Of a DNA stretch of 64,000 nucleotides, positions 13,401 to 22,036 are shown in pieces. Made by a program: the position numbers and the translations under genes. Every line of letters begins with the position of its first letter. Position 1 is the first letter of the stretch. The stretch lies in the NCBI RefSeq assembly GCF_003589595.1, contig NW_020653855.1:577600-641599 (forward strand), given 5' to 3'. The notes below the pieces were generated by a model, which saw only the letters and a program-made list of their open reading frames with translations, did no database searches and was not told where the DNA came from. This DNA is from Hyposmocoma kahamanoa. Lineage: Eukaryota > Arthropoda > Insecta > Lepidoptera > Cosmopterigidae.

Positions 13401-14864
13401 AGCACAAGGGTTTGTCAATTGAGGTAGCAGTACTACAGATATCAAGAATGGCAAAAATATAATAAACGTGCCAGACAACCATGTCTATTACCTGGTCTCA
13501 AGCTAAGAAACTATCTGTATGGCTACCAGAGCATAGGAATTCACTGCATGACACTACCCAGAACACCCAGACCAGAACCAATCACTCTAGGCAGTTGCAG
13601 AAAAAGCTTTTTTAAATTAATATTATTATTTATCTACAATTAGCTGCCAGACTATATTTATATTGCTAAGGTTATTTTTGGCATTTGAAAGCAATGCTTC
13701 AGCTTCTCCTTGTCAATGAACATATGCTGTCGTTTCAGCCTATTAATGTTGCCACCATCACCAGGGCTTTACTGAGAAGATTCGGATGAGTATTGAGTGG
13801 ATCCCTGTGTTTATGTCTATACAGGTCCATCACTTCTAGAATCGTTGAAATCTCCAAGTATTTGTGGATTTCAGTGTTCCTGAGATTGGCCATGTGTGTG
13901 TCTATTATATATTAAAAAAAATTTAAAAACTCATGAGAGAAATAAATGTAGACCATACAAATATTTCTCAAAGCCCGCGAACCACATCCGGGCTTGTGGC
14001 AGAGCAACATGGTAATGTAGGCTATACAAACATGTCTCTTGGCCTGGCAATCGAACCTCGGATCGTAGCAGACCAGGATGGTAACCATTCGGCTATGGAG
14101 GCTGTTTGCCCCTAGCTATAACCATAACATGCCTAGCTGATCTATATTAAATTTCCACCCTCTATAAAAATTTGATTACAGAACATAAATTCATTGTTGA
14201 CTCTGACTTAATAATTCAAAGATATCCTTGAATATTTTCTTGTGCTGACATCTGAGTGTATTTCACACATATTATTAATATTGAACCAAATCACTATCCC
14301 AGTGATCAATTTATTCTATCCATTTAATAACCTGGTGATATATATATAGTATAATTTAACATAAACCTTTCAAGCCTAATTTTGGTCAAGCACAGTGAAA
14401 ACCTGTCCTTAATTTGATACTGTGAATTTGTAAAAAAGTTACAATAAAATTTGATCCCTTAAAAAAAAATTTAATTACAAACCACAGAATGTAAGTCCCT
14501 GTAAGACTCTGGTCAGAATTAACAATTTAAAAAAATTAGACAATAGAATCAAGACAATTCCATATACAATTTTTTTGTACTTATCACTTGCCAGAGTTAG
14601 ATACAGTAATCTGTCTCTTAATCACTTGAGATAAGAAATAATGACTAAAACAAAGTGATAACTGTTCAGAATATAAAGAGCTTTCAAGGATACGCAATCT
14701 ATTTAAGTGTCAAAGTTCGCGAGCGCAAAAACTAGTTTTTATGTCGACAAATTTATTTTCATTAAAATTTTCTTGAAAATTTCAACCACACTTACACTTT
14801 CAATATACGCCTTATATTGCTCCTCGTCGATGAGATTTTGAGCTTCTCGCTTAACAAAATCCAT
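1428..14864 (-). CDS. C2H2 zinc-finger protein, three exons
   Basis: Assembled from exons 14864-14796, 10779-10005 and 2707-1428, giving 707 residues. The ATG at 14864 has a good context (A at -3, G at +4). Exon 1 ends in phase 0 at GTAAGT. Exon 2 opens after TTCCAG and ends with one base before GTAAGT, and exon 3 opens after TTCCAG with two bases, restoring an Asn codon. Exon 3 codes seven fingers at about residues 429-449 (degenerate, final Cys in place of His), 466-486, 494-514, 522-542, 550-570, 578-598 and 625-646. Linkers resemble TGEKP (HSGEKPF, HTGYKPF). Exon 2 codes a long low-complexity region rich in Q-N-L, with an IKSE SUMO-type site near its end. Such proteins are usually nuclear DNA-binding regulators; the target is unknown and I do not recognise the ortholog. 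Introns of 4.0 and 7.3 kb hold many repeats. Confidence 0.85.
2920..3320. repeat. Tandem duplication within a LINE-like tail
   Basis: Two imperfect copies of a 150-190-base unit lie head to tail. Each holds GTTAAAAAGGT, then a block around CTGCCACAATTACCCAATTT, then a block around CAGACACACAGACATAGG. They look like 3' tail sequence of a retroelement. This lies in intron 2 of the zinc-finger gene. Confidence 0.5.
3360..3720. repeat. Retroelement 3' fragments
   Basis: Two repeat pieces. The first (about 3360-3500) looks like the tail of a retroelement (CCCGGCTTCGATGCCGGGCA). The second (3605-3720) matches the block at 8352-8530, sharing a GGGTCT-CTCTCA-CGAG-TTA-GGCCATAGTT pattern. No frame is open in either. 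Confidence 0.35.
3721..4300. other. AT-rich intron sequence, nothing recognised
   Basis: Non-coding sequence in intron 2 of the zinc-finger gene. No long frame, inverted repeat or family match was noticed. Confidence 0.4.
4308..4382 (-). repeat. tRNA-derived SINE head
   Basis: Read on the minus strand it has a tRNA-like B box (GGTTCGAATCC) preceded by CCGCCTCCTGAGCAGGGGCC and an A-box-like region. A related copy is at 9375-9470. The arms do not pair as a full tRNA, so it is a SINE remnant and not a tRNA gene. Confidence 0.5.
4459..4720 (+). repeat. tRNA-derived SINE, family 2
   Basis: It begins GTAGCTGTAAAGGTATCTAG, passes CATAGATGGCGCTACGGCTA, then a tRNA-like part with B box GGTTCGAATC. 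Copies lie at 31790-31890, 36100-36290, 41150-41530 and 41510-41740. It is a Pol III-type retroposon in intron 2 of the zinc-finger gene. Confidence 0.6.
4803..5085 (+). repeat. RTE-like LINE 3' tail, repeat Z
   Basis: It carries the blocks CATCCCCTAGTTTGCCAC, CTCTTTCCAACAAAAAAAGA, ATCATCAAAATCGGTTCACA and the end GAAGTCGGTTAAAAA. This tail is widespread in Lepidoptera. Other copies are near 7848, 27085, 37300, 45140 and 62370. Confidence 0.55.
5090..6384. other. AT-rich intron sequence, nothing recognised
   Basis: Part of intron 2 of the zinc-finger gene. No coding frame or clear inverted repeat is seen. Scattered short matches to repeat tails may be present, but none can be delimited. Confidence 0.4.
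6385..7620. mobile_element. Foldback element with long imperfect TIRs
   Basis: The left arm (6385-6445: GGACCACACCGCGAACGAAG then CTAAGCTAAC) pairs with the right arm (7560-7615: GCTTAGCTTCCTTGGCGGTG then TGGCC). The arms are imperfect and about 50 bases. The interior is occupied by a GC-rich R1-like LINE fragment, which suggests that the LINE inserted into a DNA element. I could not settle a target-site duplication. Confidence 0.5.
6490..7430 (+). pseudogene. R1-like non-LTR retrotransposon, 5'-truncated relic
   Basis: This is a GC-rich island in AT-rich DNA. At 6716-6847 the plus strand reads VSIAGVSVPVRSQMKNLGLI, a form of the region after the reverse-transcriptase core in R1/TRAS-type elements (compare their MKYLGL motif). 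Around 6980-7040 another frame codes CHHCGEDQDSAQYTLEMW, a relic of the C-terminal zinc-binding region. Frames are broken several times, so it is dead. From about 7290 the sequence looks like a 3' UTR ending in an A-rich tract near 7420. The 320-residue frame on the other strand is an antisense artefact of high GC. Confidence 0.6.
7848..8310 (+). repeat. RTE-like LINE 3' tail, repeat Z
   Basis: It shares CATCCCCTAGTTCGCCACTA, CTCTTTCCAACAAAAAAAGA and the terminal TTTGAAGACGGTTAAAAA with the copy at 4803-5085. It starts with the mirror block AAAACCGACCTC. Non-coding. Confidence 0.5.
8352..8530 (+). repeat. Retroelement 3' UTR fragment
   Basis: The sequence TGTATACGGGTCTCCTCTCA then GGCGAGGGTTAAGGCCATAG then CACGCCAGCCCAGAGCGAGT resembles a LINE 3' UTR that is very common in Lepidoptera. 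It also matches 3605-3720 in this window. Confidence 0.5.
8767..9080. mobile_element. Foldback MITE with nested perfect palindrome
   Basis: The outer ends pair with one mismatch (8768-8786 with 9061-9079, starting GGTCGTATTCCAGAACTC). Inside, 8856-8893 and 8964-9001 are perfect 38-base inverted repeats beginning AGGGTCGTATTTCCAGTGCT. Several further alternating copies of the CTCAAGTC/GACTTGAG block lie between them. No open frame. It sits in intron 2 of the zinc-finger gene. Confidence 0.75.
9375..9470 (-). repeat. tRNA-derived SINE head
   Basis: Minus-strand reading has GTGGTTTCCTTATGGTGTGA, CCTACCGCCTCACAAGCAGA and the B box GGTTCGAATC. It is related to 4308-4382. It is too diverged to fold as a tRNA. 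Confidence 0.5.
9668..9956. mobile_element. CATCGAG MITE, internally deleted copy
   Basis: The ends CATCGATTATATAACCAGAA and ..ATACTCGATG are flanked by a perfect 8-base duplication GTTCAAAA (9660-9667 and 9957-9964). It is 289 bases against about 450-500 for other copies and has lost part of the interior, including most of the right TIR. No coding. The TIR starting CA and the 8-base duplication fit the hAT or P superfamilies. It lies in intron 2 of the zinc-finger gene, just past exon 2. Confidence 0.85.
10917..11140 (+). repeat. tRNA-derived SINE, family 1, near full length
   Basis: It starts CCTCCGTGGCCGAACGGTTA (A box TGGCCGAACGG) with B box GTTCGATTCC. The body follows with TTTCTCTCGTGAGTTTGGGT and CACAGGGTTTCCCTAGT, and an AT-rich tail ends it. 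Other copies are at 11668, 13930, 18625, 27593, 38048 and 45588. It is a Pol III retroposon in intron 1 of the zinc-finger gene. Confidence 0.8.
11668..11797 (+). repeat. SINE family 1, 5'-truncated
   Basis: It carries only the body from TTGGCCTACATTTATTTC through CACAGGGGTTCCCTAGTG to a TTATTTATTTA tail; the tRNA-like head is missing. Confidence 0.7.
11880..12180 (-). pseudogene. RTE-type LINE, C-terminal coding relic
   Basis: On the minus strand it reads RRRTRVIDVLSEIDQAKWRW, then TGHLLRRSEKW, and later ALDRAHWRDLEVAYAKRHAE. This is the tail of the RTE-clade polyprotein after the reverse transcriptase. There are stop codons and frame changes between the parts. It lies in intron 1 of the zinc-finger gene. 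Confidence 0.6.
12238..12540. repeat. Region dense in TGTCGTGACA-type palindromes
   Basis: About 300 bases carry many copies of CGACA, TGTCG, GTCACGACA and TGTCGTGACA in both directions, spaced by short AT-rich pieces. Two similar halves are suggested by ACGTCTAACGATATATAAAA and GTCTGACGATAAATAGAACG. No frame. It is probably an internally repetitive foldback, with ends that are not clear. Confidence 0.45.
12750..13060 (-). pseudogene. LINE relic with C-terminal RNase H-region motif
   Basis: The minus strand reads LSRGQIISAHRLRSGHVPIN and then NSPNCEVCGIPKD, followed by HHLLMEC in a shifted frame. The RLRSGH..NSPNC pattern is typical of the protein end in I/jockey-type LINEs. A frameshift breaks it near the Cys-rich part. 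Confidence 0.55.
13680..13905 (-). pseudogene. Jockey-type LINE, C-terminal relic
   Basis: On the minus strand the frame MANLRNTEIHKYLEISTILE..HRDPLNTHPNLLSKAL is followed, after a frameshift, by NRLKRQHMFIDKEKLKHCFQ. N-T-E-I-H..L and HPN are hallmarks of the end of jockey ORF2. Confidence 0.55.
13930..14112 (-). repeat. SINE family 1, two head fragments
   Basis: The minus strand carries two copies of the SINE head region: one near 14040-14110 with TCCATAGCCGAATGG.. and CGAGGTTCGATTGCC, another near 13930-14000 with CCCGGATGTGGTTCGC. They form a partial tandem. Confidence 0.55.
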
Positions 14865-15267
14865 TTTTAATATTTATACAATCTTTTTGGTCACATAAAA
14901 CACATTGTTCTCTCACAAAAAACTGTTTTTTTCACATAACGTCCACGGCCTAACCTAAAATGGATTTTGTAGAAAAAAATACTTAAATTATTGCGTTCGA
15001 TCACAAACAAATGTTACATAAAAGCATTTTATGTTGCATCTCTAAGATTTATAATTAAATTGACAAAGAAACTTGAAACAGTAACAATAAAAACGATTTT
15101 TTGTTCGCTTTGACGTTAAAAATGAACGAAAGGAAGCGGTCATAGACAACATGGAGTTACCGTCAACGAACATCTGTCAGGGATACCGTAGCTTAATTTA
15201 TATTTCCTTAAATTGGACCAAGTTTTGTTTATAAGTACTGTCTTTATAAGAAAGAAAACATAATATT
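14865..15267. other. 5' flank of the zinc-finger gene
   Basis: AT-rich DNA upstream of the ATG at 14864, expected to hold the promoter. I saw no certain TATA box or initiator, and no coding frame. Confidence 0.35.
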
Positions 15268-15800
15268 TTTTTATGACACCAAGTGACGAAACGTGTGCCT
15301 GGGAGACGCCTCTCCTTAACAATTGCAGTACGGCTTAGAGCTTTCACTGCGCCCGTCACCCTAAGACATAAGTTGTAAAGACCCTTATGCCTATAATTTC
15401 ACCAGCACCCTTAGCGTCCAGTTACACGAGTTCCGCTCAGTTACTATGTACATTAATGGCGAATCTGAATTTTATTTACTATGCAACAACAATTAAATTC
15501 CTTTGAATAATACAAACGCGCGGCTGCCGCCAAACCGCAGCGTAGACCAAATTCAAGCCAGCCTCGTCCGCGTGGCTGAGACGCTCATTTAAGTTAAAAC
15601 GTTAAAGCTAAATGAATATAGCGTATTTTGCGGCAAATCAGCGTGAGTGCGATGAAATTCGTGTCGAATAAATCCGCCCTTACCATTTAAACCGAAACGC
15701 GGAAATGTGCACATTACTGCTTGGCGGCAGAAATATGCAATCTAGCAATACTTCCTTGAACGAACTCTTACAAGGCGCTCTACTGCTACAAAAAAATATA
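15268..15800 (+). repeat. Dispersed repeat X, copy 2, interrupted
   Basis: The first part (15268-15415) has TTTTTTTATGACACCAAGTG, CAGTACGGCTTAGAGCTTT and TAATTTCACCAGCACCCTTA. The second part (15712-15795) resumes with CATTACTGCTTGGCGGCAGA and GAACGAACTC. About 300 bases of other DNA lie between them, presumably a later insertion; its ends were not found. Confidence 0.5.
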
Positions 15801-16835
15801 ATATAATATCTTCTCATCATTTTTTGCTTAAGCAACCTTTTCATTGATAATAAATTTTAAAAAATTAAGTCTTCCTCGAAGTAGAATTAATTAACCCCAT
15901 AAGAACATCTGAAAGCAGCTCGTATCAGGCCATTAATCTGTAACCTGTTCTACTTAGAACAACGAAGACTGAAATTCATAATCCATAGTACAACTTTAGC
16001 AAAATATACCGTATTTAATTATGACTCCCGCTATAAAACAAATTCAATTTAGGCTCTGTGGTTCTCGTATTTTTAATTCTCGTGAAAATAATCATGAAAA
16101 CCTAAGAACTCGAGATGATCATAAATTTTAATATCTCAGACCAAAAATTAAAGTATGTTATGTATTAAAGTATGTAAGTTGTATTATGTAAAAAAACAGT
16201 TAATGCACTTGTTATTTTTAACTCTGCAGTTAGAATACAGTCATAGTCTATTGGCTGATTTTATTGTCCGTGAGTGTAGATGGGCACGAGTAGCATAAAA
16301 CCAGATTTGACCGATTTTAAATAGCCACTAACGAGTTGGAATCGAGTCAGAAGAAAAGTAACAAAAGCGTTTCGATATTTTATTGCACAGTGTGTATTAT
16401 GTATGTACAGACAATTTGCAAATTCAAAAAATCCAGGCGAATTGCCCCGACGCTAAAAGAGCGGAGCTCCATACTTGGTTTTTTAGTATTAGATAGAGGG
16501 AAATTTTGGGTCTTTTGTCACGCACTAGTTCATTCAGTCGTTAAAACAATATTCTCAAACATACACACATCAAAAGCGTCTAGGAATCAAGCAAGTTTTT
16601 GCCTATTACTACACAGGGCGCACTATAAGTTTCCGGAATTGGCCACTTACATAAATATTTAAAAAGTAATTAGAACATTTGAAAATAGAACTCTTTGGCT
16701 GTAGAATACAGTTTGTTTCATCTGACTGTCACTTATTTTTACGTTATGACGTCATTTTAGAAATTGGTTGTCTCTCAATCAGCATAGATTTAACTCGTGA
16801 AAATTTTCGTAGTATGATTTTCTACGACTTTAAGT
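15801..16835. other. Intergenic DNA, nothing recognised
   Basis: The only sizeable frame (16336-16662, plus) has no recognisable domain and no splice or promoter support. I treat it as chance. No repeat ends were noticed. Confidence 0.35.
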
Positions 16836-16839
16836 ATAA

Positions 16840-17190
16840 TTAAACAGCTCAGTGGAACTTCGCTCGGCTTCAAACTGCTTGTGACTTATTATAGCTTGTT
16901 TACAGAATTCAAACGCGGTCGTGTAAATCTCAGTAACGATTTCGTGATGGTCGCCCGTCCACTGCTGTGAACATCAAAAACATCGATGCTGTGCGCCGTA
17001 TGATCAAAACAGACAGGCATGTGGCATACTATGAGATTCGGGCATCTTTCGGCATAGGCATGTGTCAAATATAATCAATACTACACAAACGTTTGGGTGT
17101 GAAAAAGCTGTGCTCTCGGTGGATCCCACACAATTTGACTGGGGCTCAAAAAACGGATCGCGTCACTTGGTACAATGTTATGCTTACTTA
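16840..17190 (+). pseudogene. Degraded mariner transposase fragment
   Basis: The plus strand reads EFKRGRVNLSNDF, then DGRPSTAVN.NIDAVRRMIK, then SFGIGMCQI, and LGVKKLCSRWIPHNLTGAQK. These match the N-terminal DNA-binding half of mariner transposases (GRP, WVPHxLT). Stops and shifts occur, and the catalytic part is absent. It belongs to another subfamily than the intact mariner at 38565. Confidence 0.75.
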
Positions 17191-17719
17191 ATAAGGGGAA
17201 TTTCCCCCTTATCTCACTGGTTAGTATCTTAATATTACCGTTTTATTTATTTATAAATTATTATTGAAAAAAAAACTGAATAATGGGTACTTCGATGCGA
17301 CATTTCCATAGTATTCATTGTCAAGTTCTAAACACTATGTAGATGACGCAAAAATTATAATTTTTCCACTTCACGTCAGGCAACGTTTAAATAGCGGCTG
17401 ACGTCCAGTCTAATATGTGATGTAGGTTGGGGTCAACGTAATATGTCTACTATAAGCCTTAGATACACTACGGGACAAATGGAGCGACATGTTGCGCAAC
17501 ATAGCGCTCAACATCTACGCGAAATGTCCCGGGGACAATGTCTCAGAACATTTTGCAGGCCTAACCTTGGATACACTTATTAGAGTTTACAGTAACGTCG
17601 CCGGAGGAGGTTGTGGCAATTAGTGCTACATAGTTATTTCGGGTAGCTTAGCGAAACGTAAGCGAAAGAGAAGGTGGTGGATGAGGGATGAGGAATTACT
17701 TACTACAACTAAAAAGAAG

Positions 17720-17948
17720 AATTGAAAATGAAAATGAAAATGAAAAATAGTTTATTTGTACCATCACAAACTACAAAATTCTTGTTACATATATTAATAA
17801 GTACTAGTTGTATTAGCTAATTATAGTTTGTGAGGAAGCTGGAATCTAAACTAAGTCGTAACCTGTGCTATAGCTTCCAGGTCCTCCCACCACGGCTATA
17901 ATTATGATTTAAAACGTAAGCACTTAACATTTAACAAAATGTATGTCT

Positions 17949-18011
<63 letters not shown>

Positions 18012-18423
18012 ACTTACTGCATAGGATCTTCTAGCTGTGGATACTCTAATATAATTGGCAATACGTATATTGGAGTGTTGTCGAAGTACAGTGTGCAGAA
18101 TATCAATTAGACAAACAGAGAGAACACCGTTGGAAATCTTCGCGGCTTAAACAAGCATACTTCCAGCAACACTCTCTGTGCTCTTTCCTATTCCATCATC
18201 GCAGACTTAGTGTCTCCACCCAAGGATGTAATGCAATACAATATGATAGATTGCGCCAGTGCTGGATATACCATTTCAATAAGTCTGCTATCAGCAATAT
18301 AACGAAGCTGTTTGAAGATGTAAATCAATTTCCTTAGTCTCCGTGCAACCTCGCGAATGTGCCGATTGAATCTGAGGTTATTGTCAAATATAACACCAAG
18401 ATATTTTATATTTTGGGTACAAA
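17720..18423 (-). pseudogene. Jockey-type LINE, 5'-truncated, with CATTTT tail
   Basis: On the minus strand from 18420 it reads KYLGVIFDNNLRFNRHIREV, then LRYIADSRLIEMVYPALAQS and ERAQRVLLEVCLF, ending NYIRVSTARRSYAVSK. This is the end of a non-LTR reverse-transcriptase protein, with one in-frame stop (near 18200). After an AC repeat comes a 3' UTR with AATAAA and a (CATTTT)n tail at 17720-17750. It was inserted into the Harbinger relic directly against the MADF frame. Confidence 0.75.
17949..18004. repeat. TG microsatellite
   Basis: About 27 TG dinucleotide units. It sits between the coding end and the 3' UTR of the minus-strand LINE, reading as AC on the LINE sense strand. Confidence 0.95.
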
Positions 18424-18597
18424 TTATTTTTTAAGTGATCGCCGAACATCCTTGCAAGCCTTGACAATATCCTCACACGCATCATTTTCCTTTAATTTGT
18501 TTTGATATTTACAGTTTGATGAGTCCCACAATAAATCATGATCCTGGTAAAGTTCTATAAGTAGAAGCACGGTTTCGTTTCCCCACACATGAGACAT
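18424..18597 (-). pseudogene. MADF-domain protein fragment
   Basis: The 57-residue frame begins MSHVWGNETVLLLIELYQDH, continues DLLWDSSNCKYQNK, then NDACEDIVKA and VRRSLKK, and stops where the LINE begins. The spacing of W..E..LI.LY....LWD.....Y......A...I matches the MADF domain (a Myb-like DNA-binding fold). The protein is cut in the middle. It most likely belonged to the PIF/Harbinger element around it; a captured host gene piece is the alternative. Confidence 0.65.
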
Positions 18598-18624
18598 GTT
18601 GAGAGTCACGTTGCGCACATGACT

Positions 18625-18775
18625 ACACTTGGCAACAATAAAAGCGGCACTGACGCGCGGCATGTGTTTTCGTTCTCGACACACACATAGACAACCACAA
18701 ATTACACTCGAACTCACGAGAGAGTGGCAGTCCAGCATGATAACCGTTCAGCCACAGAGGCAGTTAATGGGTTGC
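18625..18775 (-). repeat. SINE family 1 copy
   Basis: On the minus strand it reads CCTCTGTGGCTGAACGGTTA, then the body CTCTCGTGAGTTCGAGTGTA and GTTGTCTATGTGTGTG. It sits upstream of the MADF frame within the Harbinger relic. Confidence 0.7.
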
Positions 18776-18849
18776 AAAGTGTTACAGAGACACCTAAGTA
18801 CACTGTTGCGCGGTGTGTTGGGGGACATTTTGTTCCTTAGTGTATTCAA

Positions 18850-20927
18850 GCCTTTATACCTGCCAAAATGCCGGACGAAATTGGCAACTTCGGGGAACAG
18901 TGAAATTGTCAATTTTCTACTGGTCTTTCTAATTCTTCCAAGAAATGGGGTAGTTACTTATAATATCAATAAAGTATTACACCATAGATCAACTTCGTTT
19001 AGTAATATATACAATGTACCAGCACCTAGAAACATTATTACGAACATCTTATTGTAACTTAATTAACTACGCTTAATTAAATAATACAAACTAATTAACC
19101 TTGAATATTAATTTTATTTCAGTCTATTTGTAATCTTTGACTTGTTACTACCTGCATAACAAAACTGATAAACGCCGGTAATTTGACCTTCAAACGCACT
19201 ATTATAATTTCAAGACGATATTTTGGTTGTCATTATTTATTTTACATGATTTTTCTAAGGAGGTTTTGCTCAATAACAGTCATTTTTTCGCATAATATAA
19301 CGAAACATTATCAAACTCAATCCGAAATTCCTTATATTTGGAAGAAAAGGTAAATTATAATGTAATATTTAATTTTATTTTATAACCTCAAAAATTTTCT
19401 GCGTAATATAGCCGGTGAACGTTAGTTCACAATTTCATAATGTGTATACCTATTAAAACGACAGCCCATGTTGGTCTGAATGTAATGATATCAACTTTAT
19501 TGTATTGCTACTGTTTTATGTGAGTATTTGTTTGGTTTTTCATAAAATGTACTTGCAGAACGTCTCGTAAATTTTACAAAGTTGTCAGACGTTGACGTTG
19601 CGTAGTAAGTTTACCAAGTTCATTTATCAAAATATGCCAAAGAATGGTTTGAGTTCAACACTAAGGGCACCGTCAAATAAGATGCTAGTAGTGCTGCCGT
19701 GACGCGGCAGCCACTGCTGCAGCGCTTCAATAATTAAATTTTTAGTTAAATTGTGATTGCAAAAACGGCGCGCGCGCGTCACGATAGTGGCCTTATTCAG
19801 TGAGTTAAATCTAATGTATGTAATAGATGTGTGTCATTGTGTTCGATCAAATCAAAATGATTCGAATTGCACCTGTGGCCCGATAACCTGGTTACTAGCT
19901 TCTAAGTAACCCGATCATTTTAGAGTTTATGGGACATGCGCGCAATATTCGATTTTATCATTATAATTTTAGAGATTATTCAACAATTGGACATAGTTAT
20001 GTGAACAAGAACCAAACCACATGTTGAGTGAAATTGAGTTATGTATTTAGGTAGAACACTAGACATGTCCTTTACCCGCTCACAAAAGATCCTGGCAATA
20101 TACCAAGTCAAAACGGAGAAAATAAATGTCCTTCAGGGTACCAACCCTAAATAAGTAACTTTTTTATAGCTAAAAAGAACCATGCTGCTTAACTTCATTT
20201 ATATTATTGGTATTGATGCAACGGGCTAGTTTCCGCAACTCGACGTCAAGGCGTCTATTTTGCGCCTATTTTTTTTTTTAACTTCATATAATGTATTTTT
20301 TTTAATATGCTAAATGGATCCATGTCACATGTACTGAAGTACTGTAGATCTTTAGCCTTTTTATTACGAAAACTAGAACATAGTTCTTGTTAACTAAATA
20401 AAAAGATACATAATGTTTTCTATTTATTGCTGTATAATATAATAAATTCCCGACATCATTATCTATGCTACACATAACTCACATTGTTTGTCTCAAATAA
20501 CTTACCTATTTATTTTTTCACACTGTTTTTACAAAAATCTAATTATCTCGAAAGTGACAGTTTGTGAGTTAATTCTCCTCACTCTTTGTTTGGGTCAAAC
20601 ATTTGTTCGAAAGAACCTTCGTTTGATTGAATAAAAAAGTCAAGCAATCGATCAACGAGTCAACGGGTTAACAGATCAATAAGTCTATCAATCATTCATC
20701 CTAATTGCTCAGTGGCGTAGTGTCCATTACATGGTAATTTCGTAAGTTTAATCTCATGTTCGGTATGTTGTATTTTTTAAGAGTGCACTAGCTAATATTA
20801 AAATATTAATGAATAATGAATTAGTAATTTTGAATGCTCTTAAGTTTTTGTTATGTAATTTTGTTTTGTAACACCGTTAGTTTTCTAGAAGGATTTTTAG
20901 TGTCCTAAGTGTGGTTTATCAAAAATG
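18850..20927. other. AT-rich intergenic DNA, nothing recognised
   Basis: No reliable frame. A short hairpin GCTGCCGTGACGCGGCAGC lies near 19695 and a (GC)n run near 19770. Otherwise featureless by eye. Confidence 0.35.
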
Positions 20928-21412
20928 CATTTATACTTTGTTTCAATCCATTTTGAACAAAAAGTAAACAAACAAGTCAATGACCCGACCATAGACGGTT
21001 TAGTGGTGGCCAATTGTAACGCCAACTACAAATCGATTAATTAATTTAATGAGTTGATTTGTTCAATTGAGTCATATTAGCAGTTTTCCTTACATAAGCT
21101 TATTTAAAATTTCAATTTAAATCATTCAAATCCTTACACTTAGATACTCATTGAAGTGCGATTGAAATGTTCGATTTAATAATCAATTACTAAACGTTAA
21201 TTGATTGAACCGAATGTTTTTTTTTTCGAATAGCACTATGCAACCATAGGCAAGACATAGTACCATTTTCAAATACGATTTTATGATGCTATTCAAATAA
21301 ATATTGTTAGAAAAAGTGATTTTTATGATAAATTTATTGAGTGATTGCTTTACAATTATAACCAAACAGGATTGTTTACTATTTGTTCAAACTGGATTGA
21401 AACAGACTATAG
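20928..21412 (+). mobile_element. GTTTCAATCC-ended TIR element, copy 1
   Basis: The ends pair: GTTTCAATCCATTTTGAACA at the left and its near-inverse (TTTGTTCAAACTGGATTGAA) at the right. The outermost TA steps may be the target duplication. The whole 480 bases recur in the same orientation at 28550-29112, inside the hAT-type element. No coding. Confidence 0.65.
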
Positions 21413-21977
21413 ACACATTATCCATCAGTAGGAAAGAATAAAAGCTAATTGTATAATTTGACACTATGGCGTTTAGTAGTGTCCGGTCCGGGTGCCCCGC
21501 TAAAATGTCGAACATACGATCGAGTCATTTGACCCGATCACACTACGCATGGGTCATGATCGACCCGGGTTATCAAAAATGATCGACCGACCATGTCTAG
21601 TACGTAGACGCTCCTTGCGTTCACACTGGTCGTGCGCACCAGAACTGACTCGAGGCGGGTGCGGGCGCAGGAGTACGCGTGGAGTGCATTTGGATCTATT
21701 AGTTTAGTCGACCCATACCTTTAGAAATATATAGAAAGAAGTTGCCAAACGGTAGCCCCACAGACCACATAAATACTAGTATAATAGACTGGTTAGTGGG
21801 CGGGGTCCGCGTTACCTAGCTTATCACCAGACGGGCATATGAGTGTCAACAGCGCGTCCGTCGTCGTTCAAATGTGATATATGATTATTTTGTGGAAAAA
21901 GTAGGAATATTGTTTAATATATTAAGTATCTATATTAAGTATTGTTTAATATATTAAGTAGGAATTGTGCAATTGTA
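21413..21977. other. Mixed-GC intergenic DNA
   Basis: The part at 21480-21870 is GC-richer than its surroundings (ATCGACCCGGG, GGCGGGTGCGGGCG). It precedes a short ATG frame at 21980. It could be a promoter region, but no motif fixes this. Confidence 0.3.
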
Positions 21978-21979
21978 TC

Positions 21980-22036
21980 ATGTCGCGTAAGAAGCCAAAC
22001 TTTAAAAAATACCCCGGGAGTGATTTAATTTCATCG
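21980..22036 (+). other. Candidate first coding exon, 19 codons
   Basis: ATG at 21980 opens MSRKKPNFKKYPGSDLISS and meets a good donor (CG|GTGAGT) at 22037. The lysine-rich start, donor and GC-richer DNA upstream are suggestive. I found no following exon that continues it, so it may be chance. Confidence 0.25.

Larger units (their letters stand above)
17462..18846. mobile_element. PIF/Harbinger-like DNA transposon relic
   Basis: The ends at 17462-17510 (GATACACTACGGGACAAATG) and 18790-18846 (inverse reading GAATACACTAAGGAACAAAA) are similar inverted repeats with a shared GCGCAACA block. Inside are a plus-strand fragment KRKRKRRWWMRDEELL (17622-17719), like the start of Harbinger transposases, and a minus-strand MADF-like protein (18424-18597). 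The transposase plus MADF/Myb-like pair is the usual make-up of PIF/Harbinger elements. A LINE (17720-18423) and a SINE (18625-18775) were inserted later. Most of the transposase is missing. Confidence 0.6.

Noticed and set aside
16336..16662. Plus-strand frame of 108 codons
   Set aside because: No domain, no splice sites or promoter context, and amino acid make-up as expected by chance.
18424..18738. Host gene with a MADF domain
   Set aside because: The frame upstream of the MADF start is a SINE, the downstream side is a LINE, and Harbinger-type ends and a transposase piece surround it.
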